Shown here piece after piece: positions 10,041 through 20,086 of a stretch of 64,000 nucleotides of DNA; the first letter of the stretch is position 1; every line of letters starts with the position of its first letter. The notes under the pieces were generated by a model. It saw nothing but the letters and a program-made list of their open reading frames with translations. It did not search any database and was not told the DNA's origin. A program made the translations under genes and the position numbers. The stretch is from positions 1,736,001-1,800,000 of the forward strand of contig NZ_CP014306.1 of assembly GCF_001557535.2 (NCBI RefSeq). Direction: 5' to 3'. The DNA comes from Burkholderia sp. PAMC 26561. Lineage in GTDB: Bacteria > Pseudomonadota > Gammaproteobacteria > Burkholderiales > Burkholderiaceae.

Positions 10041-11146
10041 GCGGCTAATCGGTCTGTTTGGTTCTGCGTGCCGCACGTTTCTTCTTCGTCGCTGCCGCTG
10101 CGCTCGGCGTCTGCGCCGGGTTCTTCGACATAGACGAGACGGTCGGACAACGCCTTTTGGGCGTCGAAGAATTCGTTCACGGCGAGCAATTGTTCTCGTG
10201 TGGAATCCAGCGTGTTCATCCGATGTCTGAACGTGTTGGCGCCGGAAAGGCCGCGAGTGTACCAGCCGATGTGTTTGCGCGCTGTACGAACGCCCGTGAA
10301 TTCACCATAGAAATCATAGTGATCTTCAAGATGTGCGTTCATCAGTGCCTGGATCTCGTCGATCCGCGGCGCGGGCAAATGTTGGCCCGTCAGGAGGAAA
10401 TGTTCGATCTCGCGAAAGAGCCACGGACGTCCCTGCGCCGCGCGCCCGATCATGATGGCGTCCGCACCCGTCACGGCAAGCACATGTCGCGCCTTTTCCG
10501 GCGTGGTGATGTCGCCATTGGCCACGACCGGAATGCGCACGGAGGCTTTGACGGCCGCGATGGTCTCGTATTCGGCGTCGCCTTTGTACAGGTCGGCGCG
10601 CGTGCGGCCATGCACGGTCAGCATGGAGATGCCGGCGTCCTGCGCAATGCGGGCGATGTTCAGCGCATTCTTGTTTTCGCGATTCCAGCCTGTGCGGATT
10701 TTCAGCGTGACCGGCACAGCGTCCGGGCCCACGCCTACGGCGTTCACCACCGCCTGTACGATCTCCGCGACCAGCGCTTCGTTTTGCAGCAACGCGGAAC
10801 CCGCTGCCACATTGCAGACCTTCTTGGCTGGGCAGCCCATGTTGATATCGATGATCTGCGCGCCGTTCGCGACGTTGTGACGCGCCGCTTCGGCCAGCAT
10901 TTTCGGGTCTGCGCCTGCAATCTGGACCGAGATCGGTTCGACTTCGCCAGCGTGATTTGCGCGGCGCATGGTTTTCTCGCTTTTCCACAACTGCGCGTTC
11001 GATGCCACCATTTCCGACACGGCGTAGCCCGCGCCCATGCGTTTGCACAACTGCCGGAAAGGGCGGTCTGTCACGCCGGCCATGGGGGCGACGAACAGGT
11101 TGTTGCGCAAAATATGGGGGCCGATGGCCGGTTTGGAAATGGGCAT
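10037..11146 (-). CDS. dusB: tRNA-dihydrouridine synthase B
   Basis: DusB is an FMN-dependent enzyme that reduces uridine to dihydrouridine in tRNA. The 369-residue TIM-barrel protein begins MPISKPAIGPH and has APMAGVTDRPFR. The catalytic cysteine is in NMGCPAKKVCN near residue 105, and FMN/tRNA-contact motifs LKIRTGWN, TVHGRTRADLYKG and VVANGDI follow. The frame is open to 11227, but family length supports 11146. It is the first gene of dusB-fis. Confidence 0.95.
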   Translation of the reverse strand: MPISKPAIGPHILRNNLFVAPMAGVTDRPFRQLCKRMGAGYAVSEMVASNAQLWKSEKTMRRANHAGEVEPISVQIAGADPKMLAEAARHNVANGAQIIDINMGCPAKKVCNVAAGSALLQNEALVAEIVQAVVNAVGVGPDAVPVTLKIRTGWNRENKNALNIARIAQDAGISMLTVHGRTRADLYKGDAEYETIAAVKASVRIPVVANGDITTPEKARHVLAVTGADAIMIGRAAQGRPWLFREIEHFLLTGQHLPAPRIDEIQALMNAHLEDHYDFYGEFTGVRTARKHIGWYTRGLSGANTFRHRMNTLDSTREQLLAVNEFFDAQKALSDRLVYVEEPGADAERSGSDEEETCGTQNQTDRLAA

Positions 11147-11394
11147 GAAACTGGCAGCGTCCACGATTCGATGGACGCAAAAGCGTTGGAGGAAAACGCG
11201 TATTTTAACGCGAACGCGCAGGGTCAATTAGCTCCAATCGCGCCGCAAGTCGTTAAATCTTCTATGAAAGTTGCGAACGCCATAGAGTGAACGCTCGGTT
11301 TTACAGGCACCGCGCTCAGCAAATTTGGCCGGGCTGGCGCGAAGTGCGGAGCCGGTTTTCCAAAGCAAACGATCAGCAACTGATGAGCAATCGT

Positions 11395-12612
11395 TTAGCG
11401 CCGTTGCCCGAACATCATTTGACGCGCCAGCACGGTCTTGACCGGCGGCACGAGTTCCAGCGCGCTCAAAGCGAGGCCGCGCATTGCAGCAAGCGGCGCA
11501 AAATCGATGGTGAAAACTCGCGCGAGCGTATCCGTGGCACCAATCGTCATCCGCCGGTCGAGCGCGCGACGTTGCGCAAAAAGGCTGAGCGCGACCGTCG
11601 TGGTCCCGTTCGTCGACAATGCATCGCATAGTGCGTGTGCATCGCGCAGGCCGAGATTGAGTCCTTGTCCTGCAACAGGATGCAGCGTTTGTGCCGCGTT
11701 TCCGATCGCAACCGTGCGCCGGTCGACAAGCGCATTCAGCGCGTTCAACCCAAGCGGGAACATCGCGCGGCCGGTGATTTTCGTGAAACGGCCCATGCGT
11801 TCGCCGAAGGCTGCGCCGAGCTCGGTGAGAAATGCATCGTCGGGAAGTTGCGAGCGGCGGGTGGCCTCTTCGGGCGCGCAACACCAGACCAGCGCGTAAT
11901 CCGCCTGACGCGCGCCGCCAGACGGCAACAGCGCGATCGGACCTTCGGGTGTAAAACGTTCCCACGCAACCCCCGGTTGCGGCGCGCTCACGCTGACCGT
12001 CCCGACAATCGCCGTCTGACCGTAATCGCGCGTGTTCTTGACCGAAGTCGATGCGTCCGTTTCCTTGTACAACCCGCCTTCGGCATTCACCAGGATGCGT
12101 GCGCGAATCGTCCGGTCGCCTTCGGCCGCGGAATGGATGGGCAGCGTCACGCCATCATGGTCGTGCAGCGGCGTGGACGCCGTCGTTCCGGTGAACCAGT
12201 GAACGCCAGTCTTGGCCACGGCTTGCGAGAGCGTCGAAACGAGCGAGCCGTAACGCACGACGTAACCGAGCGCGGGCAGACCGTGTTCATCGTGATCGAT
12301 CAATGTGCGGCCGAACCGGCCGCGCTGCGAGACGTGAATGCGCTTGATCGGCGTGGCATCGGAGGGAAAACCCAGCGACGATTCCAGCATCGCGCGGCTT
12401 CCATGCGACACCGCGATTGCGCGGGGATCGTTTGAAGCTGCACCCGGCTCGCGTGCATCGATCAACGCGACCGACAAACGCGATGTTGCGCTGCGTTTCG
12501 CGAGCCATCCTGCAAGCGCAAGGCCAACGGGGCCCGCGCCGACTATGGCGATATCGAAGTGATAATCGGCCGGCAGTTCATGGCCGATGGTTTCCGTGGT
12601 TTCAATTTGCAT
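11395..12612 (-). CDS. ubiH: UbiH-type FAD-dependent ubiquinone hydroxylase
   Basis: This 405-residue flavin monooxygenase belongs to the UbiH/UbiF/Coq6 family, which hydroxylates the aromatic ring during ubiquinone synthesis. The N-terminal Rossmann motif (DIAIVGAGPVGLALAGWLA), DPRAIAVSHGSR and the second FAD motif near residue 304 are present. That second motif reads GNAAQTLHPVAGQGLNLGLRDA, with GNAAQ as in enterobacterial UbiH rather than the GDAAH of most paralogues. It overlaps the end of pepP by 11 nt, matching the pepP-ubiH arrangement of enterobacteria. The exact ring position hydroxylated is inferred. Confidence 0.85.
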   Translation of the reverse strand: MQIETTETIGHELPADYHFDIAIVGAGPVGLALAGWLAKRSATSRLSVALIDAREPGAASNDPRAIAVSHGSRAMLESSLGFPSDATPIKRIHVSQRGRFGRTLIDHDEHGLPALGYVVRYGSLVSTLSQAVAKTGVHWFTGTTASTPLHDHDGVTLPIHSAAEGDRTIRARILVNAEGGLYKETDASTSVKNTRDYGQTAIVGTVSVSAPQPGVAWERFTPEGPIALLPSGGARQADYALVWCCAPEEATRRSQLPDDAFLTELGAAFGERMGRFTKITGRAMFPLGLNALNALVDRRTVAIGNAAQTLHPVAGQGLNLGLRDAHALCDALSTNGTTTVALSLFAQRRALDRRMTIGATDTLARVFTIDFAPLAAMRGLALSALELVPPVKTVLARQMMFGQRR

Positions 12613-14005
12613 CGGGGGTTTGCGCGTCGCGCATCAAGGCTTCGATTTCGTCGGCATCGACGGGGACTTCCCGCGTTGTGAGCTCGCAGCCGCCAGCGGT
12701 CACGATGGCATCGTCTTCAATCCGGATGCCGATGTCCGCGTAGCGTTCCGGCACGGCGGCGGCGGCGCGAATGTACAAACCCGGCTCAATGGTCAGCGTC
12801 ATGCCCGGTTTCAAGGTGCGCCACGCACGCGCGCCCTGGTCGTCGAGCGGCGCGTTTGCATCGCGGTAATCGCCCGCGTCGTGCACGTCCATGCCGAGCC
12901 AATGGCCCGTGCGGTGCATGTAGAAACGCTGGTACGCACGCTCGGCGATGACGTCGTCGACCGTTGCAAACTGGTTCCGATCGATGATCCCCGTATCCAG
13001 CAATCCCTGCGACAAAACCCGCACCGCCGCTTCGTGCGGCGCGTCGAAGCTCACGCCGGCGCGAGTGGCATGAACGGCGGCGTATTGCGCGGCCAGCACG
13101 ATGTCGTAGATTTCCCGTTGCGCCGACGTGAACCTTCCGCTCGCCGGAAAGGTGCGCGTGATGTCGGACGCGTAGCCGTCGAGTTCGCACGCGGCATCGA
13201 TGAGAATCAGATCGCCTTCGCGCGCGATCGCGTTGCCCGCCGGGTAGTGCAGCACGCACGCGTTCGCGCCGGCCGCGACGATCGAACCGTATGCCGGGGC
13301 TTGCGCGCCGCGTTTGCGGAACGTGTAGAGCAACTCGGCTTCGATCTCGTATTCGTGCATGCCGGGACGGCAGGTTTGCATCGCGCGGCGGTGGGCTTCG
13401 GCCGAAATCGTGCCGGCGCGGCGCATGATCGCGAGCTCGTGGTCGTCCTTGATCAGGCGCATTTCGTCGAGGATGGGCAGCAAATCGACCGCTTTCGATG
13501 GCGCTTTCACCCCGATCCGGCTTTGCGCTCGTACTGCTGCGAGCCAGCCGCGAACCTGTGTGTCGAGTTCGGCCGAACTGCTGAGCGCGTAGTGCACGGC
13601 GGGTTTGTCGGCGAGAAGGCGGGGCATCTCGGCATCGAGCTGATCGATGGGAAATGCCGCGTCCAGTCCCAGCGCGAGGCGCGCGCCTTCAGGGCCGTGC
13701 CGAAAGCCTTCCCACGTTTCGCGCTCGACGTTTTTCTCGCGGCAGAAGAGGATGGCCGCGGGTTCGTCGGGATGAGCGCTGGCGTCCAGAACGAGCGTGG
13801 CTTCGGGTTCCGTGAAGCCCGTCAGGTAATAAAAGTAGCTGTCGTGGCGGAACGGGTAATCGGCGTCGCGGTTGCGCATGACTTCGCGCGCGGTCTGGAT
13901 GATCGCCACGCCGCCGCCCGATTCGCGCAGCGCCGCGAGAACGCGTTCGCGGCGGCTGCGATAGACATCGAGGCTTGAGGATTGGGCTTCAGTCGATGAG
14001 TTCAT
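12602..14005 (-). CDS. pepP: Xaa-Pro aminopeptidase P
   Basis: PepP removes N-terminal residues preceding proline. It has the pita-bread fold and a dinuclear metal centre. The 467-residue protein has an N-terminal AMP_N domain (about residues 10-145) and a C-terminal M24 domain with all metal ligands visible: the aspartates of LIDAACELDGYASDITRTF (near 265-275), His in HRTGHWLGMDVHD (about 365), Glu in TIEPGLYI (about 405) and Glu in IRIEDDAIV (about 428). It is followed by the overlapping ubiH. Confidence 0.94.
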   Translation of the reverse strand: MNSSTEAQSSSLDVYRSRRERVLAALRESGGGVAIIQTAREVMRNRDADYPFRHDSYFYYLTGFTEPEATLVLDASAHPDEPAAILFCREKNVERETWEGFRHGPEGARLALGLDAAFPIDQLDAEMPRLLADKPAVHYALSSSAELDTQVRGWLAAVRAQSRIGVKAPSKAVDLLPILDEMRLIKDDHELAIMRRAGTISAEAHRRAMQTCRPGMHEYEIEAELLYTFRKRGAQAPAYGSIVAAGANACVLHYPAGNAIAREGDLILIDAACELDGYASDITRTFPASGRFTSAQREIYDIVLAAQYAAVHATRAGVSFDAPHEAAVRVLSQGLLDTGIIDRNQFATVDDVIAERAYQRFYMHRTGHWLGMDVHDAGDYRDANAPLDDQGARAWRTLKPGMTLTIEPGLYIRAAAAVPERYADIGIRIEDDAIVTAGGCELTTREVPVDADEIEALMRDAQTPDAN

Positions 14006-14035
14006 TCAGCGATTGTAGCGCCGGTTTGCTCGGCC

Positions 14036-15373
14036 TTATTCCTTGGCCTCGGGGGCCTCGGGTGTTTGGCCGCCTGCGGGTTCTGCCGCTGCCGGCCGGT
14101 TGCGCACGCTTCCGGCGATCAGGTCGAAGCGGAACAGGCGGCATTCGAGCGCACCGTTGAAAAGCGGTGTTTTCGTCGATTCACGCAACCGCAGCATGCC
14201 AGGCAGTTTTCTGTCCGATGTCAGCACATACGCGCGCCAGCCTGGAAAGCGCTGCTTGAGCGCGTTGCCGAACGAGATGAAAAACTCAAGGTCCGCCGGA
14301 TCAGGCTGCGCGCGATGAAATGCTTCTTCGTCTTCGTCGTGACCGCGGTTCTTCGGTTCGCGGAGCTCGCCGCGCGGACCACGGCCACGCACTTCGATCC
14401 GTTCACCGTACGGCGGATTCGCGACCAGGATGCCGGGCTCGCCCGCTGGCGGTGTCATGTGGCGGGCATCGACCTGTTTCAACGACAGTTCCGGAAGACC
14501 CGCGCGTTCGAGGTTCGAGTAGGCCTTGTCGAGCATGTCGCCGGAAATGTCGCTGCCGTAGATCTGCAGGTCCTTGCGTGATGATTGCGCGGCGTGTTTT
14601 GCATCGAGCGCCGCGCCTTTCAGCTTTTGCCACGCGTTCACATCGTATTGCTTGAGCTTTTCGAAGCCGAAACGACGTTCGACGCCCGGCGCAATGTTCA
14701 GCGCGACTTGCGCGGCTTCGGCGAGGAAGGTGCCGCTGCCGCACATCGGGTCGAATAGCGGCGTGCCCGGCGTCCAGCCGGTAAGGCGCAAGATGCCTGC
14801 CGCGAGGTTCTCTCGTAGCGGAGCCGCGCCCTTGTCCAGGCGCCAGCCGCGTTTGAAGAGCGGGTCGCCGGAGGTATCGATGTAAAGCGTGCATTCGTTG
14901 ATGGTGAGGAACGCGAAGACGCGGACGTCGGGTTGGGCGGTATCGACGCTCGGACGATTGCCCGTCAATTCGCGCAGGCGGTCGCAAACAGCGTCTTTCA
15001 CGCGCAGGGTCGCGAATTCCAGGCTGCGCAGGGGCGATTTGATGGCGGTGATATCGACGCGAATGGTTTCATTCGGCGAGAACCACTTTTCCCATTGTTG
15101 CTGGTAAGCGAGCTCGTAGATGTCGTGTTCGCTTCTGTACGGGCCGTGTGCGAGCTTGAGCAACACGCGGCTCGCGATGCGCGAGTGCAGGTTCGCCGCC
15201 ATGCCGGCCGCCCACGAGCCGCGGAAATGCACGCCGCCCGGGACTTCCTTGCCGGTGCGAAATTGCGAGCCTTCTACATGCTTCGCTCCGATTTCGGCGA
15301 GTTCGGCCGCCAGCGGCGCCTCGAGACCGCGCGGGCAAGGGACAAACCAGTCGAAAAGGAAAGTAGTGGCCAT
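14036..15373 (-). CDS. rlmL: THUMP-domain 23S rRNA guanine methyltransferase (RlmL-like)
   Basis: RlmL makes m2G2445 in 23S rRNA using S-adenosylmethionine. The 445-residue protein has an N-terminal ferredoxin-like/THUMP region (CPRGLEAPLAAELAEIGAKHVEGSQF). Its Rossmann methyltransferase carries FDPMCGSGTFLAEAA near 208 and the catalytic VANPPYGERI near 320. In E. coli this activity is fused to RlmK in a 702-residue protein; here only the RlmL half is present. The last 25 residues are a low-complexity Pro/Glu/Ala tail. The precise target base is inferred from family membership. Confidence 0.82.
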   Translation of the reverse strand: MATTFLFDWFVPCPRGLEAPLAAELAEIGAKHVEGSQFRTGKEVPGGVHFRGSWAAGMAANLHSRIASRVLLKLAHGPYRSEHDIYELAYQQQWEKWFSPNETIRVDITAIKSPLRSLEFATLRVKDAVCDRLRELTGNRPSVDTAQPDVRVFAFLTINECTLYIDTSGDPLFKRGWRLDKGAAPLRENLAAGILRLTGWTPGTPLFDPMCGSGTFLAEAAQVALNIAPGVERRFGFEKLKQYDVNAWQKLKGAALDAKHAAQSSRKDLQIYGSDISGDMLDKAYSNLERAGLPELSLKQVDARHMTPPAGEPGILVANPPYGERIEVRGRGPRGELREPKNRGHDEDEEAFHRAQPDPADLEFFISFGNALKQRFPGWRAYVLTSDRKLPGMLRLRESTKTPLFNGALECRLFRFDLIAGSVRNRPAAAEPAGGQTPEAPEAKE

Positions 15374-15588
15374 TGGGCGGTGCTTTTTAGGGGAATCGAA
15401 GGGGGATATTGTACGCGGGGGCGGGGGTGGCCAGACGCCAACTTACGGCGGCGTCTGTCGATTGAACTTCAGCTTAACAAGATTTTTTACAGGTCTTGGA
15501 TGCGCTTTTGATCGGGCAGCATGAGAGCATTGACGGCTACGAGATAAACAAACGAAAGCGTTAAACGACAAACTATTCGGAAACAAAA

Positions 15589-16281
15589 ATGCAAGACGAC
15601 TTGGAGACGATTCTTTACCAACTCGACGGATTGAGCCCTTTCCGACCCTCGTTTACGCCCGAAGAGGTGCGATCGCGCCGGATTACGGCCTGGTTAATCT
15701 GTGTGGGGGCGGGCGGTTTTGTGTCGATCACAAGTTGCTTAAGTTTCTCATCCTTCAACATTGGCTTTGCTCTATCTTTCGCTTTAAAAGTCGTTGCTTG
15801 TGTCATGGCACTTCTAATGCTTACTGGTTTGCTTAAGGAAATGCGGCCGGGCTTTCGCGATTTGCGGCGATTTCGCAGGGCGGATTATGAGCGGACAATC
15901 AAAGAATTGAAGCATGAAAGGCTGCAAGCACAGCAACTCGCGCCACATTCCATCGAAATACTTGAAGCTGCAGACAAACGTCTATCCATTAGAATTGAGC
16001 GTATTAAGCAGCGTATGGACTTCTTCGTTGGTGGTACGGACAAGGCTGCACTTTTTGGAGTGTTTGGACTTGGATGGCTCGCTGTCAAGGAAGCATCAAG
16101 CAAGGAAATAGGTCACTTCATATATCTCTATGTTGGAGTAGCCGCGTTTGCGAGTGGCATTATGATAGGTGCCGTCATGTTTAAGTTGATTTTGAAGCAT
16201 GTCGCCTATCAACGCGATATTCTTGCTTTGGCGATTCGATCTCGATCGGACAAAGTGACTATCGAAACGATCGTGCTGTGA
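15589..16281 (+). CDS. Unrecognised membrane protein, lower GC than neighbours
   Basis: I do not recognise this 230-residue protein. Two hydrophobic segments lie near residues 33-50 and 58-80. A charged, probably helical cytoplasmic stretch spans 85-147 (rich in Arg, Lys, Glu). Further hydrophobic segments lie at about 152-168 (weak) and 177-200, giving three or four membrane passes. Codon usage is clearly more AT-rich than the flanking genes (TTT, ATT, AAA and TTG are common), and the 200 bases upstream are also AT-rich. This suggests recent acquisition. It stands alone between rlmL and the convergent pntB. The ATG follows an A-rich stretch with no strong ribosome-binding site. Confidence 0.75.
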   Translation: MQDDLETILYQLDGLSPFRPSFTPEEVRSRRITAWLICVGAGGFVSITSCLSFSSFNIGFALSFALKVVACVMALLMLTGLLKEMRPGFRDLRRFRRADYERTIKELKHERLQAQQLAPHSIEILEAADKRLSIRIERIKQRMDFFVGGTDKAALFGVFGLGWLAVKEASSKEIGHFIYLYVGVAAFASGIMIGAVMFKLILKHVAYQRDILALAIRSRSDKVTIETIVL

Positions 16282-16414
16282 GGCTGGGCCAACTGGAACA
16301 AGTTGAGCTTGGGTCGATTTGAACCAAGTTTCACGTAAGACGACCGCTCTCCGGCAGATATCGCCGGTATCTCTAGCGAGCACACCGGCGTTTCCTCTCA
16401 CCCTACAGCGCACC

Positions 16415-17857
16415 TCACTCCACCGCCTTCACCATATCCTCGATCACCTTCTTGGCATCGCCGAAAACCATCATCGTCTTGTCCATGTAGAACAGTTCGT
16501 TGTCCAGCCCGGCGTAACCCGCCGCCATCGAGCGTTTGTTCACGATAATCGTCTTCGCCCGATATGCCTCCAGAATCGGCATCCCCGCGATCACGGATTT
16601 CGGGTCGGTCTTGGCCGCCGGATTCACCACGTCATTCGCCCCGAGCACCAACACCACGTCCGTCTGCTGGAATTCGCCATTGATGTCTTCCATCTCGTGG
16701 ACGAGTTCGTAGTCCACCTCCGCCTCGGCCAGCAACACGTTCATATGCCCCGGCATCCGCCCCGCGACCGGGTGGATCGCGTACTTCACGTCGATGCCTT
16801 TCTCGATCAGCTTGTCGGTGAGTTCCTTCAACGCATGCTGAGCGCGCGCCACGGCCAGTCCATAACCCGGCACGATCACCACCGTTTCGGCATTGCCGAG
16901 CATGAACGCGGCGTCATCGGCGGAACCGGATTTCACCGGGCGCTGTTCCTTCGCGCCATCGGTTGCCGCCGCGCCGCCTTCGTTGCCGAAACCGCCCAGG
17001 AGCACGTTGAAGAACGAGCGGTTCATCGCGCGGCACATGATGTACGAAAGAATCGCGCCCGACGATCCCACCAGCGATCCGGCGATGATCAACATCGGGT
17101 TGTTCAGCGAAAAGCCGATGCCCGCCGCCGCCCAGCCCGAATACGAGTTGAGCATCGATACAACCACGGGCATGTCCGCGCCGCCGATCGGGATGATGAT
17201 CAGCACGCCGAGCGCGAACGCGATCAGCGTCATGATCACGAACGGCAGCCACGACTGCGTGAACATGAAGATGATGCCGAAGCCGAGCATCGCGATGGCA
17301 AGCAGCAAGTTGATCATGTGCTGGCCGGCATACACGACCGGCGCGCCCTTGAACAACCTGAACTGATACTTGCCCGAGAGCTTCCCGAACGCGATCACGG
17401 AACCCGAGAACGTAATGGCACCCACAAACGTGCCGATAAACAATTCCACGCGATTGCCCACGGGAATCGGTTCGCCCAGCGCGGCGAGCCCGAACGCCGA
17501 GGGTTCGGAAACAACCGCATAAGCGATACAAACCGCTGCCAGACCAATCAGCGAATGCATGGCAGCGACGAGTTCGGGCATCTTCGTCATCTCGACTTTC
17601 GCCGCGACGTATGCGCCGATCGCGCCGCCCACCACGAGCGCTGCGAACAGCAGCCCCAGGCCCAGCGACAGATCCGATCCCAGCGCCGACGCCTGCTTCA
17701 CGATCAACGCAATGGTCGTCAGGATCGCGATCGCCATGCCTGCCATGCCGAACGTATTGCCGATGCGCGCGGTCTTCGGATTCGACAAGCCTTTGAGCGC
17801 CTGGATGAAACACACCGAGGCGACGAGATACAGGAGGGTGACTACGCTCATGCTCAT
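16415..17857 (-). CDS. pntB: NAD(P) transhydrogenase beta subunit
   Basis: PntB combines the proton-channel membrane domain and the NADP(H)-binding domain III of the energy-linked transhydrogenase, which makes NADPH from NADH using the proton gradient. The 480-residue protein has many hydrophobic helices up to about residue 290. A Rossmann-type domain III with [25 protein letters not shown] follows. The start at 17857 follows AAGGAGG and overlaps the pntAB stop by four bases (ATGA). The enzyme is encoded here by three genes, as in Rhodospirillum, rather than two as in E. coli. Confidence 0.96.
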   Translation of the reverse strand: MSMSVVTLLYLVASVCFIQALKGLSNPKTARIGNTFGMAGMAIAILTTIALIVKQASALGSDLSLGLGLLFAALVVGGAIGAYVAAKVEMTKMPELVAAMHSLIGLAAVCIAYAVVSEPSAFGLAALGEPIPVGNRVELFIGTFVGAITFSGSVIAFGKLSGKYQFRLFKGAPVVYAGQHMINLLLAIAMLGFGIIFMFTQSWLPFVIMTLIAFALGVLIIIPIGGADMPVVVSMLNSYSGWAAAGIGFSLNNPMLIIAGSLVGSSGAILSYIMCRAMNRSFFNVLLGGFGNEGGAAATDGAKEQRPVKSGSADDAAFMLGNAETVVIVPGYGLAVARAQHALKELTDKLIEKGIDVKYAIHPVAGRMPGHMNVLLAEAEVDYELVHEMEDINGEFQQTDVVLVLGANDVVNPAAKTDPKSVIAGMPILEAYRAKTIIVNKRSMAAGYAGLDNELFYMDKTMMVFGDAKKVIEDMVKAVE

Positions 17858-18183
17858 TGCGCGGCCTCCTTCGACGGAGCGGCAATTTGCTTCGGCGCTT
17901 TTTTCTTGAACATCTCCAGCATTCGCCGCGTGACGAGAAATCCGCCGAACACGTTGACCGCTGCGAGCAACACCGCAAGCGTGCCGAAGAACTTGCCGGC
18001 GCCGCCTATGGTGAGGCCGGCTGCGAGCATCGCGCCGACAATCACGATAGCCGAGATCGCGTTCGTCACCGCCATCAATGGCGTATGCAATGCGGGCGTG
18101 ACGTTCCACACCACGTGATACCCGACGTAGATCGCGAGCACGAAGATGATCAGGTTGATGACCGTGTGATTAACCAGTTCCAT
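17854..18183 (-). CDS. pntAB: NAD(P) transhydrogenase alpha subunit, membrane part
   Basis: This 109-residue protein corresponds to the C-terminal membrane portion of E. coli PntA (part of domain II). Three hydrophobic helices are visible: [18 protein letters not shown], a central [17 protein letters not shown], and [20 protein letters not shown]. The frame is open upstream, but the homologous start [11 protein letters not shown] is at 18183, one base after the pntAA stop. It overlaps pntB by four bases, so the three subunits are tightly coupled. Confidence 0.94.
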   Translation of the reverse strand: MELVNHTVINLIIFVLAIYVGYHVVWNVTPALHTPLMAVTNAISAIVIVGAMLAAGLTIGGAGKFFGTLAVLLAAVNVFGGFLVTRRMLEMFKKKAPKQIAAPSKEAAQ

Positions 18184-18184
18184 G

Positions 18185-19336
18185 TCAGTCTCCTTTGATC
18201 CCGCGCGTGACCTGGCCGTCGCGGCACAGGAGCGTGGCCGCGACGATGTCATCGGCCATATCGATGTTCAGCGTGCCTTCCTTCGTCACGATCAGCTTGA
18301 TGAAGTCGAGCAGGTTGCGGGCGTAAAGGGCGGAGGCGTCGGTCGCGACCATCGATGCAAGATTGGTGTAGCCGACCAGATGCACGCCATGTTTCATCAC
18401 GACCTGATCGGCTTCGGTCAGCGGACAATTGCCGCCGCGCCGCCCTTCGAATTCAGGACCGCGGCCCGCAGCCAGATCGACAATCACCGAGCCCGGTTTC
18501 ATCTGTGCGACGGTTTCAGCCGCGATCAGCGTCGGTGCGGGACGTCCGGGAATCAACGCCGTCGCGATCACGATATCCGCCTGCTTCGCACGCTCGGCGA
18601 CCAGCACGGACTGGCGCGCGAGCCAGCTTGCGGGCATCGGCCGCGCATAGCCGCCCACGCCGACGGCGGCTTCGCGTTCTTCATCGGTTTCGTAGGGGAC
18701 ATCGAGGAACTTCGCGCCCAGCGATTCGATTTGCTCTTTCACGGCGGGACGCACATCCGACGCTTCGATGACCGCACCCAGCCGCTTGGCTGTAGCGATG
18801 GCCTGCAGGCCCGCGACGCCCGCCCCCAGCACGAGCACGCGCGCCGCTTTCACGGTGCCGGCGGCGGTCATCAGCATGGGCATGAAGCGCTGGTAGATAT
18901 TGCTCGCGACCAGCACGGCCTTGTACCCGGCAATGTTGGCCTGCGACGACAACACGTCGAGGCTCTGCGCCCGGGTCGTGCGCGGCGCGGCTTCCAGCGC
19001 GAACGCGGTAATGCCGGAGGCGGCGAGGCGCGTGTTGTTATCGGCGTTGAAGGGGTCGAGCATGCCAGCCAGGACCGCGCCGTGTTTCAGCAGCGGCAGC
19101 TCGGTTTCGTTGGGCGAATGGACCTTGAGGACGAGATCGGCGGCGAACGCGGTGTTGGCATCGACGAGCTCGGCGCCGGCAGCAGCAAAGGCTTCATCGA
19201 TATAACTCGCCGGCAGCCCCGCACCGCGCTGCACGGTGACCCTGTGACCTTGCGATACGAGCTTCTTGACCGTCTCCGGCGTGGCGGCGACGCGCGCCTC
19301 GTTCGCCCGCGTCTCGGCAGGCACTCCGATATGCAT
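18185..19336 (-). CDS. pntAA: NAD(P) transhydrogenase alpha subunit, NAD-binding part
   Basis: This subunit supplies domain I, the soluble NAD(H)-binding half of the transhydrogenase. The 383-residue protein starts [23 protein letters not shown], typical of the alanine-dehydrogenase/PntA family, and has the dinucleotide motif [28 protein letters not shown] lies six bases before the ATG at 19336, which decides the start; in-frame starts at 19342 and 19351 overlap that site. It heads pntAA-pntAB-pntB. Confidence 0.95.
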   Translation of the reverse strand: MHIGVPAETRANEARVAATPETVKKLVSQGHRVTVQRGAGLPASYIDEAFAAAGAELVDANTAFAADLVLKVHSPNETELPLLKHGAVLAGMLDPFNADNNTRLAASGITAFALEAAPRTTRAQSLDVLSSQANIAGYKAVLVASNIYQRFMPMLMTAAGTVKAARVLVLGAGVAGLQAIATAKRLGAVIEASDVRPAVKEQIESLGAKFLDVPYETDEEREAAVGVGGYARPMPASWLARQSVLVAERAKQADIVIATALIPGRPAPTLIAAETVAQMKPGSVIVDLAAGRGPEFEGRRGGNCPLTEADQVVMKHGVHLVGYTNLASMVATDASALYARNLLDFIKLIVTKEGTLNIDMADDIVAATLLCRDGQVTRGIKGD

Positions 19337-19543
19337 CTTCATCCTCCTCACGTTCTAGTTCTGTTATGGCCGTGTGCAGTCGTGCTCGTGCTGCTCGCAG
19401 TTGTTAAGCAGTTCTTTAAGCTGGTTTTTGCGACTGATTGCCACTGTAACTGAAACATTCACGAAAAATAGCGCGATCGGGCGACAACATTCACCAACTC
19501 GGCGAACGACGGGAAAACCCGCAAAACGGTAAAATACGGTCCC

Positions 19544-20023
19544 ATGAATACTGAACGCTGGACGCCGCGCGTTACCGTCGCGGCCATTGTGGAGCGGGAC
19601 GGGCGTTTTCTCGTGATCGAGGAGCACACGTCCGACGGACTCAAGATTAATCAGCCGGCCGGCCATCTGGAAGCGGGAGAAACGCTTGTCGATGCCGTGA
19701 AGCGGGAAACACTGGAGGAAACGGCGCATCGGTTCGAACCGCAGGCGCTTGTCGGCACGTATTTGACGCATTTCGAGCGGCCGGGGAAATCGGCGACTTA
19801 TTTGCGCTTCACGTTTTGCGGCACCACGTCGGGACCGGTGCCGGACGCGAAACTGGACGATGGCATCGTGCGCGCCATGTGGCTCACCGCCGACGAACTC
19901 CGTGCATGCGCCGACCGGCACAGGTCGCCGGCCGTGCTGGAATGCCTCGATCATTACCTCGCCGGGCGGCGCGTGCCGCTCGACTTCATTCACACGCACT
20001 CGGTCGCGCCGGTGCGGGACTAG
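19544..20023 (+). CDS. Nudix hydrolase, NudJ-like
   Basis: This 159-residue protein cleaves nucleoside diphosphate derivatives, judged by the Nudix box GHLEAGETLVDAVKRETLEETA (about residues 45-66), with all catalytic glutamates present. The box ends in Ala where the consensus has Gly. It lies 63 nt upstream of mnmA. The same pairing in E. coli involves nudJ (thiamin pyrophosphate/HMP-PP phosphatase), which supports NudJ-like identity, but substrate is inference. A TAAAAT hexamer lies 10-15 bases before the start, so the message may have a very short leader. Confidence 0.85.
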   Translation: MNTERWTPRVTVAAIVERDGRFLVIEEHTSDGLKINQPAGHLEAGETLVDAVKRETLEETAHRFEPQALVGTYLTHFERPGKSATYLRFTFCGTTSGPVPDAKLDDGIVRAMWLTADELRACADRHRSPAVLECLDHYLAGRRVPLDFIHTHSVAPVRD

Positions 20024-20086
20024 GTTTTCGAAGCAACAATCCAAGCCACAATCGAAGCAAAATCGAAGCATCAGGCAGAGAGCACA

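Noticed and set aside
19348..19458. A 36-codon minus-strand ORF before pntAA ending at its ribosome-binding site, considered as a leader peptide
   Set aside because: Thr/Ser-rich with no regulatory codon run, and no terminator or alternative hairpins follow it.
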